From Phycisphaerales bacterium (lineage in GTDB: Bacteria > Planctomycetota > Phycisphaerae > Tepidisphaerales > Tepidisphaeraceae), in assembly GCA_028288905.1 (NCBI GenBank), contig JAQGHJ010000660.1:1-5284 (forward strand): a stretch of 5,284 nt of DNA, read 5' to 3'. Position 1 is the stretch's first letter. Each line of letters opens with the position of its first letter. The notes under the pieces are model-generated. The model was given only the letters and a program-made list of their open reading frames with translations, did not search any database and was not told the origin of the DNA. A program made the translations under genes and the position numbers. Positions 1 through 5,284 of the stretch are shown one piece after another.

Positions 1-597
1 GGCCGGCCCGTGACCTGCACGATCGACGTCGCCGCCGACTATCTGGCGGTCGGCTCGGATGACGACTTCGTCCGCGTCCCGCTCACCCCAACCACCGCGG
101 TGAAGGCGGCCGCCCTGCTGGGCGGCACGTTGCCGACCCGGAAGATGGTCGACGCGATCGACGCCGCCGCCGAAGTCCGCCTGGAACCCCGGCCGCTCAC
201 GGAAAAGCGGGAGGCGTTTGCCACGTTCGTCGCCCACAACGCAATCATTGAGCAGCAACGCGCCGGCCGCCCGGCCAGCGGACTCGTGACGGGCGTCAAA
301 AAGGACGTGGTCCTCACCAACCGGCTGTTGGAGAAGGACGGGCGGGTCGCGATCTACGGGTGGCGGAAACTCGACGGCACCCCGATCCAGCCGCTGACGA
401 CCGTGCACCAAGCCTACTACGTCGACTACAGCCACGGCGCGAGGGTCGTAAGCCGGGTCGTGACCGTCGACGGTAAGGAGCGGATGATCGAGGACGTCCT
501 GGCCGACCCGAAGCTGCACGTGCTGCTGAGCGACGAGGGCCCGGTCACCGCCCCGGCCGCGAAATATCAGGCGGCCGCGGCGGCAACGGTGCCGTGA
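1..597 (+). CDS. Conserved hypothetical protein, 5' end cut by window edge
   Basis: The reading frame is open from the first base and ends at TGA 595-597. A GTG at 10-12 could be a start, but the frame continues upstream through Gly-Arg-Pro and there is no room to see a ribosome site, so the protein is probably truncated at its N-terminus. About 198 residues are visible. Counting from the GTG, the recognisable conserved-looking blocks are DYLAVGSDDDFVRVPLTP (10-27), LPTRKMVDAI (41-50), GVKKDVVLTNRL (95-106), RVAIYGWRKLDGTPIQPLT (112-130) and YYVDYSHGAR (136-145). I recognise this as a widespread bacterial hypothetical family but know no function for it. The Asp/His-rich YVDYSHG block could be an active or binding site; that is inference. 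The last 15 or so residues are low-complexity Ala-rich and probably disordered. No membrane segment is visible in the part seen. It is certainly coding; its role is unknown. Confidence 0.85.
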   Translation, partial: GRPVTCTIDVAADYLAVGSDDDFVRVPLTPTTAVKAAALLGGTLPTRKMVDAIDAAAEVRLEPRPLTEKREAFATFVAHNAIIEQQRAGRPASGLVTGVKKDVVLTNRLLEKDGRVAIYGWRKLDGTPIQPLTTVHQAYYVDYSHGARVVSRVVTVDGKERMIEDVLADPKLHVLLSDEGPVTAPAAKYQAAAAATVP

Positions 598-633
598 GGG
601 CAAGGCGAACCCGCAGCGTGGCCGCGTCCGGCC

Positions 634-654
634 CCCTCTCCCTCCGGGAGAGGG
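634..654. repeat. Left hairpin of the repeat block
   Basis: CCCTCTCCC (634-642) and GGGAGAGGG (646-654) are perfect 9-bp inverted arms around the loop TCC. An outer GCC (631-633) can pair with GGC (659-661) across a small bulge. As RNA this would be a very stable stem starting 37 bases after the stop codon of the upstream gene. It could therefore act as a terminator or an mRNA 3'-end stabiliser, but no run of U follows. Confidence 0.8.
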
Positions 655-716
655 TTGGGGCAACACGGCCTCGTGCTTGCCAGCCCGCTGGCCTGATAGC
701 GCGGGCCCGCTCGACG

Positions 717-734
717 CTCACCCTCACCCTCACC
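717..734. repeat. Three tandem CTCACC hexamers
   Basis: CTCACC is repeated three times without interruption at 717-722, 723-728 and 729-734. It lies inside the inverted-repeat block, between the central palindrome and the right-hand hairpins. Variation in copy number would be expected between related strains if this is a slippage-prone array. Confidence 0.75.
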
Positions 735-756
735 CGCCGCGGCTGATGCCGCGACG

Positions 757-777
757 ACCTCTCCCGGAGGGAGAGGT
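757..777. repeat. Right hairpin of the repeat block
   Basis: ACCTCTCCC (757-765) and GGGAGAGGT (769-777) are perfect 9-bp inverted arms around the loop GGA. The unit is the reverse complement of the left hairpin except for its outermost base pair (A-T instead of C-G). It therefore marks the other end of the block in opposite orientation. Confidence 0.8.
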
Positions 778-1028
778 GGTAGACCAGTTTGTTGTCCTCG
801 GCCCGTCCCGCCGTGTTCGGGGGCCCGCGGCCGCTCCGTTATCAGCCGCCCGCGTCCTCACGGCTTCCGCCGCGCCGGAACAGAACTCCCATCTTCACAG
901 CCGTGACCTCCGTTATTGCTGCCGCGGACGCCGCGAGGTGATGTTGGACCGCCCCGCTCCCGATGAGCACACGGGGCCAGCCGCGCGTCGCGTTGTCGAC
1001 GGCGGCCCGCCCGCCCCTCGGAACCGTC
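778..1028. other. Non-coding stretch, nothing recognised
   Basis: Together with the repeat block, this stretch makes a 444-base gap between coding regions (598-1041). Open frames cross it on both strands, but their translations are Arg/Pro/Ala-rich, lack any recognisable motif and overlap the repeat block or the next gene. I reject them as shadows. I see no convincing sigma-70 promoter for the downstream HD-GYP gene, although its promoter must lie here or further upstream. A CGCGG-ACG-CCGCG mini-hairpin near 924-936 is short enough to be chance in such GC-rich DNA. Confidence 0.5.
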
Positions 1029-1033
1029 GGAGG
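1029..1033 (+). promoter_or_regulatory. Ribosome binding site of the HD-GYP gene
   Basis: GGAGG sits 8 bases upstream of the ATG at 1042, an ideal Shine-Dalgarno sequence and spacing. It fixes the start of the HD-GYP gene and excludes the longer or shifted frames that cross this point. It is the clearest Shine-Dalgarno site in the window; the GH10-like gene and purC have none. Confidence 0.85.
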
Positions 1034-1041
1034 CTCAGGCC

Positions 1042-2514
1042 ATGTCACAGCAGCAGCAGTGGAACATCAGCCCCGCGGCGGGCGAGGGCGACGCCTCGAT
1101 CCGGCTATCAGAGGTCGTTGGCGCGCTGTCGGCTGCCCTGGACATCACCGAGGGTCAGCCGGAGGGGCACGCGGCCCGCAGCTGCATGATCGGCATGCGG
1201 CTGGCCGACGCGATCGCGTTGCCGGCCGACGTGCGGTCGGACCTGTTCTACGCGCTGCTGCTGAAGGACCTCGGTTGCTCTAGCAACGCTGCCAAGATGT
1301 GCCAACTGCTCGGGGCGGACGACCGCACCGCCAAGCGGGATGTGAAGCTGGTCGACTGGACGAGCGTCGTCCGGTCGGTCGGCTACTTGGCTCGGACCGT
1401 GCTGCCGGGCGGGCCGCTCGGGCAGCGGGTGGCCGCGTTCGCGCAGGCGGCCCGGGACATGCCGGCCGCCGCCCACGACATGGTCCAAACCCGGTGCGAC
1501 CGCGGGGCGCTGATCGCCCGGCAACTCATGCTGTCCGAGAGCACGGCCGAGGGGATCCGGTCGCTCGACGAGCTCTGGGACGGCAGCGGGAACCCGGACC
1601 GGCTCAAGGGCGACGCGATCCCGCTGCTGAGCCGGATCATGAACTTGGCCCAGACGGCCGAGGTGTTCCTGGCGGCCCGCGGCGTCGACGCAATGTTCGC
1701 GGTGGTGAAGCGGCGGAGCGGATCGTGGTTCGACCCGGAACTGGCGAAGGCGTTCCGATCGACCCGAAAGGATGCGGGGTTATGGGCCGGTCTGACGGTC
1801 GGAACGGCGTCCGGGCCGCTCGGGCCGGTCGTCGGCGGCACGTCGATGGCGGCCGTCGCGGCGTACGAGCCGGCGGACCGGGTGATGGTGGCGGACCCCG
1901 CCGCCCTCGATCGCATCGCGGCCGGGTTCGCCATGGTCGTCGACGCCAAGAGCCCGTGGACGTTCAAGCACTCGGACGGCGTGGCGGAGATCTCCGAAGG
2001 GATCGCCCGCCAGCTCGGGTGCATGCCGGGCCACGTGCAATACATCCGCCGGGCCGCGTTGCTTCACGACGTCGGCAAGCTCGGCGTGTCGAATCTGATC
2101 CTGGACAAGCCGGCCAAGCTCGACCCGGCCGAGCTGGCCACCATGCGGCGGCACCCGGGGTACACGCACCGCATCCTGTCCCGGGTGAGAGGGTTCAGCG
2201 CGCTGGCGGATGTCGCCGCCGCCCACCACGAGCGGATCGACGGCAAGGGGTACCACCGCGGGGCCGCCGGTGACGCGATCCCGCTGCCGGCGAGGATTCT
2301 GGCCGTCGCCGACATGTACGAGGCCTTGGCCGCCCACCGCCCGTACCGCCAGGACCTGACGGCCGAGGACGTGATGACGATCCTGAAGAGGAACGTCGGC
2401 GGCGGGCTGTGCCCGGAGGTGTTCGAGGCCCTGTGCGGGTGGCTGTCGGCGTCGAAGTACCAAGCGGTCAAGCTCGACCCGGCGGCGGCTGCGCCGATGA
2501 AATTCGCCGCCTAA
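1042..2514 (+). CDS. HD-GYP domain phosphohydrolase with degenerate N-terminal half
   Basis: The product has 490 residues and no signal peptide or membrane segment, so it is likely cytosolic. HD-GYP proteins are metal-dependent phosphodiesterases, typically acting on cyclic di-GMP. The C-terminal half (about 285-470) carries the key residues in order: H310, the HD pair H342-D343 with K346 (HDVGK), H371, H395-H396-E397, the DGKGY block 400-404, D424 and RPY 433-435. The GYP motif reads GYH (403-405), which I recall as usual in this subgroup. The N-terminal half (about 20-235) resembles the same domain but is degraded: KDLG (75-78) stands where HDVGK would be, and DELWDGSG (176-183) where HHERIDGKG would be. 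DAIPLLSRIM (191-200) mirrors DAIPLPARIL (411-420). I recall related proteins ending in a LuxR-type helix-turn-helix; this one stops without it. The start is set by GGAGG 8 bases upstream. The substrate is inferred from family only. Confidence 0.9.
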   Translation: MSQQQQWNISPAAGEGDASIRLSEVVGALSAALDITEGQPEGHAARSCMIGMRLADAIALPADVRSDLFYALLLKDLGCSSNAAKMCQLLGADDRTAKRDVKLVDWTSVVRSVGYLARTVLPGGPLGQRVAAFAQAARDMPAAAHDMVQTRCDRGALIARQLMLSESTAEGIRSLDELWDGSGNPDRLKGDAIPLLSRIMNLAQTAEVFLAARGVDAMFAVVKRRSGSWFDPELAKAFRSTRKDAGLWAGLTVGTASGPLGPVVGGTSMAAVAAYEPADRVMVADPAALDRIAAGFAMVVDAKSPWTFKHSDGVAEISEGIARQLGCMPGHVQYIRRAALLHDVGKLGVSNLILDKPAKLDPAELATMRRHPGYTHRILSRVRGFSALADVAAAHHERIDGKGYHRGAAGDAIPLPARILAVADMYEALAAHRPYRQDLTAEDVMTILKRNVGGGLCPEVFEALCGWLSASKYQAVKLDPAAAAPMKFAA

Positions 2515-2523
2515 GCAGGCCGT

Positions 2524-3429
2524 TCACGCCCAGGTCCGGCCGGTCAACTTCTCGTACGCCTCGACGTACTTCGCCCGGGTGCCGGCCACCACGTCCGGGG
2601 GCAGGGCGGGGGCGGGCGGGGCCTTGTCCCACGGCTGGCGCTCGAGCCAGTTCCGGACGTACTGCTTGTCGAAGCTCGCCTGGTCCCGGCCCGGGGCGTA
2701 GCCGTCGGCCGGCCAGAACCGGCTGCTGTCCGGGGTCAGGATCTCGTCGACGAGGATGAGCCGGCCCGCGGTGCCGTCCGGGGCGGCGGGCAGTCGGCCG
2801 AACTCGAACTTCGTATCGGCGAGGATGACGCCCCGACCCCGCCCGTGCTCGGCCGCCCGGGCGTAGATCGACAGCGTGCGGTCCCGCAGCTCGGCCGCCA
2901 GCGGCTCGCCCACGCGCCGGGCCGTCTCGGCGAAGTCGACATTCACGTCGTGCCCGCTCTCCTCCTTCGTCGCGGGCGTGAAGATCGGCACCGGCAGCCG
3001 GTCGCACTGCCGCAGGCCCGGCGGCAGCGGGACGCCGCACACCGTGCCGGACGCCCGGTACTCCGCCCACCCGCTCCCGGCCAGGTACCCGCGGGCCACG
3101 CACTCGATCGGCACGACCTCGGCCTTGCGGACGAGCATGGACCGCCCGCGCAGCTGGTCGGCGAACGGCCGCACGGCGGCCGGGTAGTCCGCCACCTCCG
3201 ACGCGATCAGGTGGTTCTCGACGTCGGCGAACAGCCCGAACCAGAACAGGCTCAGGGCGGTGAGGACCCGGCCCTTGTCCGGGATGCCGTTCGGCATCAC
3301 GCAGTCGAACGCGCTGTTCCGGTCGGTGGCGACGATCAACAACTCGCCGCCGAGGTCGTACACGTCGCGGACCTTCCCCCGCCGGACCGGGAACGGGAGG
3401 TCGCTCTGCAGCAGGGCGTCGTCGGCCAT
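2524..3429 (-). CDS. purC: Phosphoribosylaminoimidazole-succinocarboxamide (SAICAR) synthase
   Basis: PurC joins CAIR and L-aspartate, using ATP, to form SAICAR in de novo purine synthesis in the cytosol. The 301-residue product is the longer, yeast Ade1-like form (E. coli PurC is near 237). Visible family motifs are RRGKVRDVYDLG (16-27) for nucleotide binding, ATDRNSAFD (34-42), MPNGIPDKGRVLT (45-57), the first family signature PIECVARGYLAGSGWAEY (107-124), the second signature ILADTKFEFG (202-211), and DEILTPDSSRFWP (228-240) with SFDKQYVRNWLE (252-263). Asn replaces the more usual Ile in ATDRxSAFD, a minor oddity. I chose ATG 3427-3429 because MADDALLQSDLP matches typical family N-termini. 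The frame extends to a TTG at 3465, but those 12 residues look non-native. There is no Shine-Dalgarno sequence. The gene converges on the HD-GYP gene with 9 bp between stops and appears monocistronic. Confidence 0.96.
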   Translation of the reverse strand: MADDALLQSDLPFPVRRGKVRDVYDLGGELLIVATDRNSAFDCVMPNGIPDKGRVLTALSLFWFGLFADVENHLIASEVADYPAAVRPFADQLRGRSMLVRKAEVVPIECVARGYLAGSGWAEYRASGTVCGVPLPPGLRQCDRLPVPIFTPATKEESGHDVNVDFAETARRVGEPLAAELRDRTLSIYARAAEHGRGRGVILADTKFEFGRLPAAPDGTAGRLILVDEILTPDSSRFWPADGYAPGRDQASFDKQYVRNWLERQPWDKAPPAPALPPDVVAGTRAKYVEAYEKLTGRTWA

Positions 3430-3437
3430 ACGGCGGG

Positions 3438-3465
3438 AAGGTAGGGACGCCCGGGGGAAAAGCAA
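3438..3465 (-). promoter_or_regulatory. Possible purC promoter, perhaps leaderless
   Basis: Reading the minus strand, TTGCTT (3465-3460), a 16-base gap and TACCTT (3443-3438) resemble -35 and -10 boxes. The -10-like box ends 8 bases before the purC ATG. That would place the transcript start at or next to the start codon, giving a leaderless mRNA, which fits the lack of a ribosome binding site. The match to consensus is weak and could be chance. Confidence 0.25.
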
Positions 3466-3480
3466 CGGCCGGCTGCGCGT

Positions 3481-3513
3481 CCGGACGACTCGTGCGAGTG
3501 AACTGACGTCCGG
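3481..3513. promoter_or_regulatory. Nested inverted repeat between divergent genes
   Basis: Outer arms CCGGACG (3481-3487) and CGTCCGG (3507-3513) are perfect 7-bp inverted copies. Directly inside the left arm lies a second perfect palindrome, ACTCG-TG-CGAGT (3488-3499). A 7-base stretch, GAACTGA (3500-3506), separates it from the right outer arm. The element sits between the possible purC promoter and the rightward promoter, ending 2 bases before the latter's -35-like box. That position suits an operator acting on one or both genes. No regulator can be named. Confidence 0.4.
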
Positions 3514-3515
3514 CT

Positions 3516-3544
3516 TTGGCCAGCCGTTCGGGGTCTGCTAAGAT
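3516..3544 (+). promoter_or_regulatory. Putative sigma-70 promoter of the GH10-like gene
   Basis: TTGGCC (3516-3521) and TAAGAT (3539-3544) are separated by 17 bases, and a TG at 3536-3537 makes an extended -10 (TGCTAAGAT). Transcription would start near 3551, leaving about 75 bases of leader before the ATG at 3627. This also argues against a TTG start at 3516, since that codon would lie inside the -35 box. Confidence 0.5.
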
Positions 3545-3626
3545 TTCCTGCCGGTCGGCCGCCGGGCCTTTCCCGCGTCGGTCGCCGCGGGCCGGCCGCC
3601 CGCACCGGTCGTCCGCCTCGGTCCCT

Positions 3627-5192
3627 ATGCCAGTCAAGTTCGAGATCTATCGGAACGGGTCGCGGGTGACGGCGTTCGAGCCGGCGTCGGCCATGACGGT
3701 CGCTCCGGAGAGCGTCCCGTGGCCCGGGGAGGTCGTGTTTCGGGACGGGCACCTCGTCGTCAACCGCAAGGACGACCACCCGGTCGGCGTCGCCCTGCTG
3801 TGGGACGTCGGGCCGCTCGGCAGCTTTGTCCTGGAGACCACCCGCCTCCAGCCGCGGGACGCGGCGTACGTGCTGAACGTCGAGCTGGCCCGGTTCCGGC
3901 TCATGAAGATTGTGCAGAAGCAGGAGGACTGGAACCTCTTCGACTTCCCGAAGTTCGACAAGTTCCTCGCCCGGCTGCACGAGGGGCAGATGCTGTTCGC
4001 CGACGCGGTCGGCAAGCTCCACGACCCGCCGGCGGCGGCCAAGCTGGCCGACCGGGCGCTGGAGATGGCGATCGACCTGTCCGAGCAGCTGTCGGCGTTC
4101 CACGCCGACCTGCTGCTGAACCGCCGGCGGGCGTCGAACGGGTTCGTCCGCCACATGTTCGGCGTCCGGGTCGACCCGCGGGCGACGGCCGACCGGTACC
4201 GGGAGGCCGTCGCCACCCAGTTCGACTACGCGATCGTGCCGATGGACTGGAGCCGGGTGCAGCCGCAAGAGGGGGCGTTCGACGCGGGGCCGATCGACGC
4301 GTGGGTCGAGCACCTCGGCCGGCTGCGGGTGCCGGCGATCGCCGGCCCGCTCGTGCGGCTGGACGCGGGGAACGTGCCGGACTGGATGGCCGTGTTCGAG
4401 CACGACTACGACGCGCTCCGCGAGACCGCCTACGAATACGTCCAGAAGATCGTCACCCGGTACCGCAAGAGCGTGAGCGTTTGGAACGTGGCGGCCGGCG
4501 TGCAGTCGAACGCGGCGTTCTCCCTCAGTTTCGAGCAGATCGTCGAGCTGACCCGGCTGCTCGTGTCGCAGGTGAAGGCGCTGCAGCCGGCCGCCCGGAC
4601 GCTCGTGACGATCGCCCACCCGTTCGGCGAGTACCACGCCCGCGGGAGGGGAGGGGCACCGGCCGGTGTGCCGCCGATGCTGTACGCCGAGATGCTGGCG
4701 AACGCCGGAATCGGGTTCGACGCGTTCGGGCTGGAGGTCGAGATGGGGGTGCCGACGACCGGGCACTTCGCCCGGGACCTGTTCCAGCTCAGCTGCGCGC
4801 TGGACAAGTTCGCCACGCTCGGCAAGCCAGTGTTCTTGACGGCCGTCGGCGTCCCGGGCCGGGCGAACCCGGACCCGAACGACGCGACCGGCGGCCGGCG
4901 GGACCCGGCCCGGGCCGGGCGATGGCACCGCCCGTGGGACCCGCAACTGCAGGCCGACTGGCTCGAGGCGTTCTACCAGACGGCCCTGAGCAAGCCGTTC
5001 GTCGAGGCGGTGGCCTGGTCCGACCTGTCGGACGTGAAGGCGACCCTGCCCGGCGGCGGGCTGCTGGACGACCTCCTTCAGCCGAAGCCGGCGATGGTGA
5101 AGCTACAGCAGCTCCGCGAGCGGCTCCGCCCCTCCCCGCCCCCGCAAGCCGCCCCGGCCGCCGCTCAGCCGCCGGCCCCGCCCAGGAAGTGA
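3627..5192 (+). CDS. GH10 (xylanase)-like protein lacking both catalytic glutamates
   Basis: The product has 521 residues. Residues 1-75 are probably a beta-rich domain; 77-167 are strongly helical (LNVELARFRLMKIV onward); about 172-470 resemble the GH10 barrel of endo-1,4-beta-xylanases. Barrel-like landmarks are FDYAIVPMDWSRVQPQEGAFD (199-219), PDWM (251-254), VTRYRKSVSVWNV (276-288), FGLEVEMG (367-374), LGKPVFLTAV (398-407) and FVEAVAWSDLSD (458-469). GH10 enzymes use a Glu in WDVVNE and a second in ITELD. By my alignment these fall at G291 (WNVAAG) and A406 (LTAV), so ordinary xylan hydrolysis is unlikely. There is no signal peptide, suggesting a cytosolic role. The C-terminal 20 residues are a Pro/Ala-rich tail. 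I recall similar proteins in Gemmata relatives, so this may be a conserved non-enzymatic or altered-activity family. I took the ATG start because upstream residues in frame are Arg/Ser-rich and overlap the promoter; no Shine-Dalgarno is seen. The function is unknown. Confidence 0.85.
   Translation: MPVKFEIYRNGSRVTAFEPASAMTVAPESVPWPGEVVFRDGHLVVNRKDDHPVGVALLWDVGPLGSFVLETTRLQPRDAAYVLNVELARFRLMKIVQKQEDWNLFDFPKFDKFLARLHEGQMLFADAVGKLHDPPAAAKLADRALEMAIDLSEQLSAFHADLLLNRRRASNGFVRHMFGVRVDPRATADRYREAVATQFDYAIVPMDWSRVQPQEGAFDAGPIDAWVEHLGRLRVPAIAGPLVRLDAGNVPDWMAVFEHDYDALRETAYEYVQKIVTRYRKSVSVWNVAAGVQSNAAFSLSFEQIVELTRLLVSQVKALQPAARTLVTIAHPFGEYHARGRGGAPAGVPPMLYAEMLANAGIGFDAFGLEVEMGVPTTGHFARDLFQLSCALDKFATLGKPVFLTAVGVPGRANPDPNDATGGRRDPARAGRWHRPWDPQLQADWLEAFYQTALSKPFVEAVAWSDLSDVKATLPGGGLLDDLLQPKPAMVKLQQLRERLRPSPPPQAAPAAAQPPAPPRK
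5184..5189 (+). promoter_or_regulatory. Ribosome binding site for the right-edge gene
   Basis: AGGAAG lies within the last codons of the GH10-like gene, 11 bases before the GTG at 5201. Spacing is slightly long but acceptable. With the 8-base gap between stop and start, it suggests translational coupling of the two genes. Confidence 0.45.
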
Positions 5193-5200
5193 ACCCGCCC

Positions 5201-5284
5201 GTGCCCGACGACGCACCCCCGGACGACCCGGCGGGCCGCCTTGCTCCCACTGGGGAGCCGGCCGGCACGCCCGGTCCGCCGCCC
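5201..5284 (+). CDS. Start of a downstream gene, truncated at right edge
   Basis: A GTG 8 bases after the GH10-like stop opens a frame with no stop to the window end (28 codons). It begins MPDDAPPDDPAGRLAPTGEP and stays Pro-, Asp-, Gly- and Ala-rich, as in a disordered N-terminal segment. The family cannot be recognised from this fragment. Position, orientation and the AGGAAG site upstream support co-transcription with the GH10-like gene. A TTG in another frame near 5243 is an alternative start but has no comparable ribosome site. Confidence 0.5.
   Translation, partial: MPDDAPPDDPAGRLAPTGEPAGTPGPPP

Larger units (their letters stand above)
631..777. repeat. Compound inverted-repeat block, REP/MITE-like
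   Basis: This 147-bp stretch starts 33 bases after the stop of the left gene and is packed with inverted repeats. There is a hairpin at each end (634-654 and 757-777). Between them lie GCCAGC-CC-GCTGGC (679-692), the perfect palindrome GCGGGCCCGC (701-710), three tandem CTCACC hexamers (717-734) and CGCGGC-TGAT-GCCGCG (738-753). The two end hairpins share the core CTCTCCC/GGGAGAG, and their 3-nt loops (TCC and GGA) are reverse complements, so the ends are inverted copies of each other. Short palindromes of the CTCTCCC...GGGAGAG kind are commonly interspersed in GC-rich bacterial genomes. I interpret the block as a non-coding interspersed element. The frames through it look unlike protein. It may also help end transcription of the upstream gene, although there is no U-tract. 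Confidence 0.7.

Noticed and set aside
634..654. Intrinsic terminator after the left-edge gene
   Set aside because: The hairpin is strong, but no U-tract follows and an inverted copy lies 100 bases on, so a repeat element explains it better.
677..1189. 170-residue plus-strand frame across the intergenic region
   Set aside because: It is Arg/Pro-rich with no motif, runs through the inverted-repeat block and overlaps the well-supported start of the HD-GYP gene.
1299..2273. 324-residue plus-strand frame inside the HD-GYP gene
   Set aside because: It is Arg/Gly-rich shadow coding in the wrong frame; all HD-GYP motifs are in the 1042-2514 frame.
3516..3626. TTG-initiated extension of the GH10-like gene
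   Set aside because: The extra 37 residues are Arg/Ser/Pro-rich, the TTG falls inside a -35-like box, and the ATG at 3627 gives a sensible N-terminus.
2468..3637. 389-residue minus-strand frame overlapping purC
   Set aside because: It is an alternate frame of purC, dominated by Arg, Pro, Gly and Ala, with none of the SAICAR synthase motifs that the other frame carries.
3336..4946. 536-residue minus-strand frame antisense to the GH10-like gene
   Set aside because: Its composition (Arg, Val, His, Pro) is a typical GC-rich shadow, it has no domain, and it overlaps both purC and the GH10-like gene.
1..5284. CRISPR array, tRNA, insertion sequence or defence system
   Set aside because: I saw no regularly spaced direct repeats, no cloverleaf-like sequence and no transposase, nuclease or toxin motifs in any convincing frame.

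Overview
The window is very GC-rich. It holds three complete genes, two genes cut by the window edges, and one clearly non-coding, repeat-bearing stretch. Gene style and protein families suggest a planctomycete of the Gemmata group (Gemmataceae). The main pointers are an HD-GYP protein of the split two-half type, a soluble GH10-like protein with an extra N-terminal region, and a conserved hypothetical family at the left edge that I associate with such large genomes. This placement rests on family recognition from memory, not on a search.

Layout. Positions 1-597 (+) hold the 3' part of a conserved protein of unknown function. Positions 598-1041 are non-coding. They contain a compact block of inverted repeats (631-777), framed by two opposite-facing copies of a CTCTCCC/GGGAGAG hairpin, then about 250 bases without recognisable features, then a good ribosome binding site. 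Positions 1042-2514 (+) encode a 490-residue HD-GYP protein, with a degenerate first half and an intact metal-binding second half. It converges, with only 9 bp between stop codons, on purC (2524-3429, -), the SAICAR synthase of purine biosynthesis. A 197-bp divergent intergenic region (3430-3626) follows. It carries a nested inverted repeat between a plausible promoter for the rightward genes and a weaker, possibly leaderless promoter for purC. Positions 3627-5192 (+) encode a 521-residue GH10-fold-like protein with no signal peptide; both positions where GH10 enzymes have catalytic glutamates are changed. Eight bases later, a GTG at 5201 probably starts another gene that runs off the right edge.

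The genes do not form one pathway. purC is housekeeping, the HD-GYP protein is a likely signalling phosphodiesterase, and the GH10-like gene plus its right neighbour look like a small co-transcribed unit. The most unusual item is the GH10-like protein, which looks like a cytoplasmic, non-hydrolytic descendant of a xylanase fold. I see no CRISPR array, tRNA, rRNA, transposase or obvious defence system here.
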